Shown one piece after another: positions 57,506 through 64,000 of a stretch of 64,000 nucleotides of DNA. Position numbers and translations under genes: made by a program. The notes beneath the pieces were generated by a model that did no database searches, had not been told where the DNA came from, and worked only from the letters and a program-made list of their open reading frames with translations. The DNA is from Tomocerus qinae. Its lineage: Eukaryota > Arthropoda > Collembola > Entomobryomorpha > Tomoceridae. The stretch spans positions 62,001 to 126,000 of the forward strand of contig JAECZT010000018.1 of NCBI GenBank assembly GCA_020055645.1. Direction: 5' to 3'. The stretch's first letter is position 1; every line of letters starts with the position of its first letter.

Positions 57506-57575
57506 CTTTAGTAATATTTACTTGATTAATTTGATAATTATTTAAGGGGCTAATTTGAAATGTTTCATAGAAAAT

Positions 57576-59002
57576 ACTCCTCAAAGACCGTAAATCAAAA
57601 AAAGTTATCACCGCAAGGCAGAAGGAAAACTCTTCGAATAAATATTAATCATGCAGGGGATTTTAAGATTTTAATTCTATGGAAAAAATACCTCGGATAT
57701 AGCCGAATTAGACGATTTAGCCATTTTGATTTTTCGAGAATCCATTTGGAACCCTGGGTCGCTGTGGAGTTTAAGAATTTAGTATAACTAAAATTAGAAA
57801 AGTTTCAAGGAGCATATCAGACATTTATTTATTGTATGGAGTATTAAATTTTAGCTATATAATTTGAATAACGCTACGTGTATAAAATTTGGTTCCGAAT
57901 TTATTGCTATTATTGTTTGATAAACTGGAACACTGGTTGTGGGGGCGGTGGGAGCAGGATCCAAGGAAGATCAAGGAGAAGCAAGAGATTAAATTTTTAT
58001 TGGCTAATAGTTTGCTTTCGTCGTTTCTCTTGTCGTGCATAATATTATTATTATTAACATTGCTTCTGCAGTCAATGCTAATAACTTCACACATCAAATA
58101 TAATTTTAGATTACATTATACCCATACTATTTCTGATACACACACGGCTACCATTTCCATTCCCGTATTCCCATATATTAGTAATTCCTAGTCTTAATCG
58201 ACTACCATAAATGTTAGTCAGCCTTTTCAAAATGCAGTCGAAAAGTTTATGCCTGGCTTTTTTCCTGTACCAATCTGAAATTGGATACAGGCTTATTCTA
58301 TCCTTAAGGGACGATAAGCTTTTAGCATCTTCTAGTAGTAGCTCACGAGGACAATTCAATTGTATTACTTGGGCAGATAAGATGCTTCAACATTGTGGCA
58401 TTACCCTGGTAAGCCTATACCCTCTATCATTACTTCCAATCACAATATCGTAAAATAAATTCGTATTTTTACTGTTTATCGTTTCTGTTTACTTAAAACC
58501 TAAAAATAAGACTGGGTTGTTGGATTTTAAGTATGTCAATAAGCTTAGAATATCTTGAAAGATGAATATGCTTTCTCTTGAAAATAAAGGTTGAAAAGTT
58601 CAATTTAATGTATATGTTATAGGAAATATAAAGAGATCTATGCATACGTCCTAGGTGATTTATAATTTTAGAAAACAGAACTTTGATTTTTTAGAACATA
58701 GCCTAATTTAAAACAACGTTTTGCTGTCAAATGTCTTTTCATTCATGTAAGTTTAAATATTTTAAATTACGTTAGATTAGTACAACATCAATATTTTGAT
58801 ATTTTAAAATACAAATATCCGTATGCATATCATGTCCAGTTTGTACGCCACACATGTCCTGTAACATATATATACTATATACACTATATTTAAATTGCTT
58901 CTTAGTTAAATTACTTCATTTGCTGATATAGCTCTTCTGAATATAAAATAAAACTTAAAATAAATTATAAAACAACGGGAAATAGCCAAAGTAATACACA
59001 AC
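57576..59002. other. Spacer with unassigned small ORFs
   Basis: ORFs at 57889-58191 (+, 100 codons, with a leucine-rich hydrophobic run) and 58359-58111 (-, 82 codons, basic) overlap without recognisable domains. I would not call either a gene. Confidence 0.35.
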
Positions 59003-59600
59003 CAGTGTACAAAATTTACAACTTTTTAGGATATTTTACCATCACAGTGACAAAAATTCATTTAATGGTAAAAATGGTAAATATTAGCCATTGACGACTC
59101 AGTTTAGTACATATACACAAGATTTACTATAACATGTATAGGTTTTAAAACTTTATTTTCTATGAAATGCTTACAATTAGCCCCTTAATTAATCAAATTA
59201 ATCCTATTGATTTGATAGTTCTCCGACAATTACAAAAGTAATATTGCTAAAGCCAAAATTAATGCATATATCTGGTATCATACCATTTAAAATTGATATG
59301 GATGTAACTATTTACTGACAATTAATTTCTTAATCGGCAGATGGGACAATTATTGCCCCCGTTGGTTGCATCCAACTGCGATTGATGAACACTTATCAAT
59401 TTGTAACAACAATCATCAGCTACTAAGCTATTTCATACTTTGGCACCGAAATTTATTCAAAATTTTTCACGAAATTTGAAAGAAGCAATTTTCGACATTT
59501 ATACCATATACCACTACTTTTTGTGTGGTGATATTTAATGTTAAATACCATTAAAAACCACTTACCAACTGTAAGTAATAAATGGTTTTTTTGTACACTG
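59003..59600 (+). mobile_element. CAGTGTACA MITE, full-length copy (598 bp)
   Basis: Termini CAGTGTACAAA and TTTGTACACTG; internal sequence shared with 25755-26163 and 53552-53908. CAG...CTG ends suit hAT. Flanks 'tacacaac' and 'tacaaact' are only partly alike, so the target duplication is eroded or absent. Confidence 0.75.
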
Positions 59601-60239
59601 TACAAACTGTTGTAACACTATGTGGACGTATAAAATGTACTGTCTTGTGTGAAATATTTTGTATGTATAAAGTAAGTAGTATATTAAGTTTTATCTAGAA
59701 GTTTGAAATTGTATTATAGAAATAGAAGACCATGTATAAATAATATATTGGTAGCTAGTGAACTACTTAAGTGATTCTTTTAATCCACTTAAACCTGATT
59801 AAAGCGACGAATTAACCATTTCTCTCTCGCGTTTCTATTAAGGATTAAAGTGTTATCATTTCTAGCACGATAAAATGGTATACATATTTCCCTTGAATTA
59901 TTTAGACGATAAAAGCAAAATATAACTAGAGCGTTTGTCATGTCTTCGTTTATAATTAAATGTGTTTTTCTTTCACGCACTTTATTTTTCCAATCATAAA
60001 TTCCGAAAAGAAAGAGAGAAAGGAACATTTTGCGACTTAGTTTCTGCTTAATACTTCACTATTTTAATTGTAGGGTAACTTTAACTTTTAAACTACCATT
60101 GTCCAGGCTTGTGCTAAGTAGAACTCGTAGCACGTATGTATACAGACCAACAGAACAATCTATTTACTACATGCAGGTCATTGATAGATAATCATATGGT
60201 CACTAAGATAGGCAAATCAATGCTAATAACGAATACACG
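59601..60239. other. Spacer, no gene seen
   Basis: AT-rich, with an unremarkable 79-codon minus-strand ORF at 60028-59789 without recognisable domain. Confidence 0.35.
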
Positions 60240-60364
60240 GCAATGACAGCTTCTCCCAGCTCCAGACTACTACCTTTTAGACCTGAGGCGTTCCAAGAGA
60301 TTCGAACTCCAGACCTCAGCCTGAGAAGTGGCTGTTTAGACCACTAGACAGACCTGTACGCCCT
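60240..60364 (-). ncRNA. tRNA-like SINE head (pol III promoter)
   Basis: Read on the minus strand, TGTCTAGTGG resembles an A box and GAGTTCGAATCTC a B box, about 40 bp apart, with an anticodon-arm-like stem (CAGCC/GGCTG) enclosing 8 nt instead of 7. The acceptor stem pairs only partly, so it is a tRNA-derived SINE or tRNA pseudogene, not a working tRNA. Confidence 0.5.
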
Positions 60365-60377
60365 ACATCCTAGGGTA

Positions 60378-60650
60378 GTGAAGTTTTACAACCAGCCACT
60401 ACAGTTTTACAACCAGCCACTACAGTTTTACAACCGGCCACTACAGTTTTACAACCACGCACTACAGTTTTACAACCAGCCATACTACAGTTTTACAACC
60501 AGCCACTACAGTTTTACAACCAGCCACTACAGTTTTACAACCATGCACTGCAGTTTTACATCCAGCCACTGCAGTTTTACAACCATGCACTGCAGTTTTA
60601 CAACCAGCCACTGCCGTTTTACAACCACATACGGCTGTTTTACAACCTTA
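60378..60650. repeat. 21-bp minisatellite, left arm
   Basis: About 13 units of 'ttttacaaccagccactaca', varying at cac/gca positions; reverse complement of the arrays at 61507 and 63355. Confidence 0.85.
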
Positions 60651-61043
60651 CAAATGTAATGAACTCAAAGTTTGGTAAAACCTAAATAAATGCTTCATAA
60701 TTATATTAAGACGAAGTTTGTTTAATAACCAAATGAACGGTGCATTATGGTAAAAGGTATAGGTAGAGATTATGATTAAATTTACATACAATGAAAGGAA
60801 ACTTGTAGAAGGAAATTGGAACTGAAGTGCAGTACAGTTTAGACATTTGGCGCAATCGGTAGCAGTTTTGTAAAAGCAGCATGGCTAATTTTGCAAAATC
60901 AGTTAGAGGAAAAGATATTAGCTTTCCGTGATTTCGTTTATAGTCATGTGAAGACTTATAAGCATGGTGGTTCTTATTGGGTCTGTGAGAGAATAATAAT
61001 TAAAAAAATTTATGGGCCACTTGAGAAATGAAACAACTTACTG

Positions 61044-61316
61044 ATGACAAAAATACTGATTGACTCTCATCAATGGAAAGCGTCTGCATCAGTATACGTA
61101 GACATAGATGATAAGTTGAAAAAGACCATGGCTAAATACAATACAGTGGAAATCCCAATTTACTGCAGCTCAAATGCTCATTTGTTGAAAAATCACCACA
61201 AAAACAAAGGAAAATTGAAATTCCCAGCAACGAATTCTACAACTAATAAAATGTCCCCTGCTAAAGAGTCAGGCTACATATCTGAGAAAGAAAACATAAA
61301 ACGTCGTAAATTATAA
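61044..61316 (+). pseudogene. C-terminal fragment of a MULE-associated protein
   Basis: 90 codons; DSHQWKASASVYVDIDDKLK then a basic tail (KENIKRRKL). The same segment recurs, more damaged, at about 62905-63165. The conserved transposase core is missing. Confidence 0.55.
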
Positions 61317-61506
61317 GATTGAATTAACTTTTACATATTACTTAACCTTATTTGACATCGACCATGTTTTCATTTTTCATTGACTGTTTTCTTTACTTTA
61401 AATTCATTAAGCAACATTTCAGCAATAACCATATTACTTCGTCTTAATATAATTATTAACATTTATTTAGGTTTAACCAAACTTTGAGTTCATTACATTT
61501 GTAAGA

Positions 61507-61672
61507 TTGTAAAACTGCCGTAGTATGTGGTTGTAAATCTGCAGTGGCTGGTTTTAAAACTTCAGTAGCTGGTTGTTAAACTGCAGCGCATGGTTGTATA
61601 ATTGCAGTGGCTGGATATAAAACTGCAGTGCATGATTGTGAAACTGCAGTGGCTGGTTGTAAAACTTCACTA
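61507..61672. repeat. 21-bp minisatellite, right arm
   Basis: About eight variable units of 'ctgcagtggctggttgtaaa'. Duplicated together with its upstream flank at 63355. Confidence 0.8.
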
Positions 61673-61759
61673 CCCCAGGATGTAAGACTTTAGATGTGAA
61701 AATTTCTGGATCCCCCCATAATACCGAATTATTAATTACATGAAACAACTTTTTTATTT

Positions 61760-62345
61760 TTTTTTGCTAACAATCGAAAATTGAAAACAATTTAATTGGT
61801 TTACATTTTTGACATTTTTTTTTACATTTTTTGACATTTTTGACGATGTAAAACAATTGTTGACATTTTTTAACATTTTTGACAATGTTAAACAATTGTT
61901 GACATTTTTGATGATTTTTGACAATTGTTGACATTTTTGACAATGTTAAACAATTATTGACATTTTTGACATTTTTTTTTACATTTTTGACAATGTTAAA
62001 CAATTATTGACATTTTTGACAATGTTAAACAATTGTTGACAATTTTGACATTTTTTTTACATTTTTGACAATGTTAAACAATTATTGACATTTTTGACAT
62101 TTTTTTTACATTTTTGACAATGTTAAACAATTATTGACATTTTTGACAATGTTAAACAATTGTTGACAATTTTGACATTTTTTTAACATTTTTGACAATG
62201 TTAAACAATTGTTGACATTTTTGACAATGTTAAACAATTGTTGACAGTTTTAACAATGTTAAACAATTGTTTACATTTTTGACAATGTTAAACAATTGTT
62301 GACAGTTTTAACAATGTTAAACAATTGTTGATATTTTGGATGATT
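61760..62345. repeat. TTTGACAATGTTAAACAATTG tandem array
   Basis: Degenerate repeats of 'gacaatgttaaacaattgtt' and 'gacatttttgaca', period about 33-40 bp, with T-run length variation. Followed by a short 'cgggtcccgtattgt' microrepeat at 62395-62465. Confidence 0.8.
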
Positions 62346-62474
62346 TTTGACAATTGTTGACCCTTTTGAGTTTTTTTGGATAAATTCGGTTTTTCGGGTC
62401 CCGTATTGTCGGGTCCCGTATTGTGGGATTGTCGGGTCGAGTATAGTCGGATATCGGGTCCCGTATACGTCTTA

Positions 62475-63165
62475 GATAAATTAGCTTTCCTTGGTTTCGT
62501 TTATTGTCATGTGAAGGATTATAAGCATGGTGGTTCTTATTGTGTTTGTGAGAGAAGACCTAATTGTAAGGGAAGTGTCAATTATTTGCAAGGAGGTGGA
62601 ATAGAAGAAATCAAGAAACACGAACACATTCCTGAGCCTAAATAAAGTTACAAGATTCACTAAAACCTTTCGTCCAATATGTGGAACAAAATTGGATAGG
62701 AACGTGGGACAGATCTTCAATTTTCCCAATATCAATGTGGAATGTTAATAGTCGAGTGGATGAAAGCATCGCGAGAACAACAAACAGTGTAGAGGGCTAC
62801 CACAACTCTTTGAATGCAAGATTTCGTTGTTATTATCCCACATTTTAGATATTTATGGGCCACTTGAGAAATGAAGCAACTTATTAGCGACAAAATTTAA
62901 TACTGATTGACTCTCATCAATGGAAAGCGGCTGCATCAGTATACGTATAGACATAGATTATAGGTTGAAAAAGACCACATGGCTAAATACAATACAGTGG
63001 AAATCGCAATTTAATGCCGCTCAATTGCTCATTTGCTGAAAAATAACCACAAAAACAAAGGAAAAAGATATTCCCGGCAACGAATTCTACAACTAGTAAA
63101 ATGTCCCCTGCTAAAGAGTCAGGCTACATATCGGAGAAAGAAAACATAAAACGTCGTAAATTATA
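62475..63165 (+). pseudogene. FLYWCH-MULE transposase fragments
   Basis: The finger shows the C-x-C/H spacing of FLYWCH domains (CVCERRPNCKG ... HEHIP). The VEGYHNSL motif matches the C-terminal (E)GxH region of MULE transposases; compare VE...WH in the minus fragment at 12523-12686. Stops and frame breaks separate the blocks, and the N-terminal catalytic aspartates are absent. Confidence 0.65.
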
Positions 63166-63354
63166 AGATTGAATTAAAGTTTACATATTACTTAACCTTA
63201 TTTGACATCGACCATGTTTTCATTTTTCATTGACTGTTTTCTTTACTTTAAATGCATTAAACAACATTTCAGCAATAACCATATTACTTCGTCTTAATAT
63301 AATTATTAATATTTATTTAGGTTTAACCAAACTTTGAGTTCATTACATTTGTAA

Positions 63355-63825
63355 GGTTGTAAAACTGCCGTAGTATGTGGTTGTAAATCTGCAGTGGCTG
63401 GTTTTAAAACTTCAGTAGCTGGTTGTTAAACTGCAGCGCATGGTTGTATAATTGCAGTGGCTGGATATAAAACTGCAGTGCATGATTGTGAAACTGCAGT
63501 GGCTGGTTGTAAATCTGCAGTGGCTGGTTTTAAAACTTCAGTAGCTGGTTGTTAAACTGCAGTGTTGGCTGGTTGTTAAACTTCAGCAGCTGGTTGTTAA
63601 ACTGCAGTGCATGGTTGTAAAACTGCAGTGGCTGGTTGTAAAACTGCAGTGGCTGGTTGTAAAACTGCAGTGGCTGGTTGTAAAACTGCAGTGGCTGGTT
63701 GTAAAACTGCAGTGGCTGGTTGTAAAACTGCAGTGGCTGGTTGTAAAACTGCAGTGGCTGGTTGTAAAACTGCAGTGGCTGGTTGTAAAACTGCATGGCT
63801 GGTTGTAAAACTTCACTACCCCAGG
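63355..63825. repeat. 21-bp minisatellite, expanded right arm
   Basis: 63355-63600 repeats the variant units seen at 61507-61672. From 63613 to 63797 about nine almost identical 'ctgcagtggctggttgtaaa' units follow, indicating recent expansion. Open frames across it are artefacts of the repeat. Confidence 0.88.
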
Positions 63826-64000
63826 ATGTACGACTTTAGATGTGGAAATTCCCAATACCGTAGAGGAGAAATATAAAGGTTGGCAGATTTATAATATAGT
63901 CTCATAACTTGAGTTACTATAAGTGAATTCAGGCATTAGACCTTATGCCTTGGAAATAAGCTTAATGCCTAATAACGCCCGGCATTAGGCCTAAAGACTA

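Larger units (their letters stand above)
53552..57575 (-). mobile_element. CAGTGTACA MITE split by a non-LTR retrotransposon
   Basis: Minus-strand copy of the MITE found complete at 59003-59600. Its parts are 53552-53908 and 57506 to about 57575; the other terminus is lost. Joining across the 5-bp CTTTA recreates the uninterrupted sequence seen at about 25995 and 59248. Confidence 0.75.
60365..61690 (+). mobile_element. MULE/FLYWCH deletion derivative with minisatellite ends
   Basis: The left end TACATCCTAGGGTAGTGAAG is mirrored on the right (cttcactaccccaggatgta). Just inside each end lie 21-bp repeats in opposite orientation (left 60378-60650, right 61507-61672). The interior keeps a FLYWCH-like piece (HGGSYWVCER, about 60960) fused to the C-terminal end of a MULE-type protein (61044-61316, ILIDSHQWKASASVYVD). 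Non-autonomous. Confidence 0.65.
62376..63845 (+). mobile_element. MULE/FLYWCH remnant, second copy
   Basis: FLYWCH-type zinc finger at about 62475-62645 (FVYCHVKDYKHGGSYCVCER, then PNCKGSV and a final HEHIP). Then MULE transposase at about 62670-62830 (WIGTWDRSS, SMWNVNSRVDES, SVEGYHNSLNARF). Then the C-terminal piece at 62905-63165 with several stops, and the 21-bp array ending in cttcactaccccaggatgta at 63827. Retains more transposase than the copy at 60365, but broken by stops near 62643 and 62848. Confidence 0.65.

Noticed and set aside
57889..58359. Overlapping hydrophobic (+) and basic (-) ORFs as a host gene
   Set aside because: No splice structure, no recognisable domain and no paralogue in the window.
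60240..60364. Functional tRNA gene on the minus strand
   Set aside because: Anticodon loop of 8 nt and a poorly paired acceptor stem; better explained as a SINE head.
63530..63876. Long periodic ORFs on both strands
   Set aside because: A 21-bp repeat is open in most frames by construction.

Overview
The window reads as AT-rich nuclear DNA of an arthropod. Evidence: spliced genes with GT-AG introns, an expansion of divergent ionotropic-receptor-like (IR) genes without introns, a peptide-receptor-type GPCR, and a dense load of eukaryotic transposons (P element, MULE/FLYWCH, hAT MITEs, a non-LTR element, a Ty3-like LTR element). A basal hexapod such as a springtail would fit, but that is an inference. 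No rRNA, true tRNA, CRISPR or prokaryotic feature was seen.

Layout. 0-12.3 kb: three IR-like copies, one 5'-truncated (65-1654), one decayed (3681-4875) and one intact (8002-9864). Their 3' flanks recur with them and carry a solo LTR (2856-3252), a TIR element (9939-10949) and a palindromic element with a hAT MITE inside it (11016-11945). 12.3-24.4 kb: a near-complete P element (13927-17997) whose THAP transposase has one in-frame stop, then an intact two-exon gene of unknown family (gene A, 18488-19509), MITEs and palindromes. 24.4-27.4 kb: a 28-bp satellite and MITEs. 27.7-36.2 kb: a young LTR retroelement on the minus strand with 441-bp LTRs differing at two positions. It carries Gag and a retropepsin-like ORF but no reverse transcriptase or integrase. 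On the opposite strand it carries a five-exon gene with a Cys/His-rich RING-like region and a C2H2 finger. 36.7-46.6 kb: a second, decayed copy of the 7.7-24.4 kb block, with an IR pseudogene, a gene A pseudogene and different transposon insertions. 46.6-50 kb: a TIR element and a 20-bp satellite. 50.6-52.4 kb: a GPCR gene. 53.5-57.6 kb: a non-LTR retrotransposon nested in a hAT-like MITE. 59-64 kb: a full-length copy of that MITE, a tRNA-like SINE head, and two MULE/FLYWCH remnants whose ends are built from 21-bp minisatellites.

How it fits together. The unit [IR gene - spacer - gene A - spacer] was duplicated in tandem and later remodelled by transposons. Several insertions (P element, a 248-bp MITE) can be dated after the duplication because the other copy keeps the empty site. 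Probable working host genes are IR copy 3, gene A copy 1 and the GPCR; the antisense gene inside the LTR element also looks intact. The LTR element with its antisense spliced gene is the most unusual object in the window.
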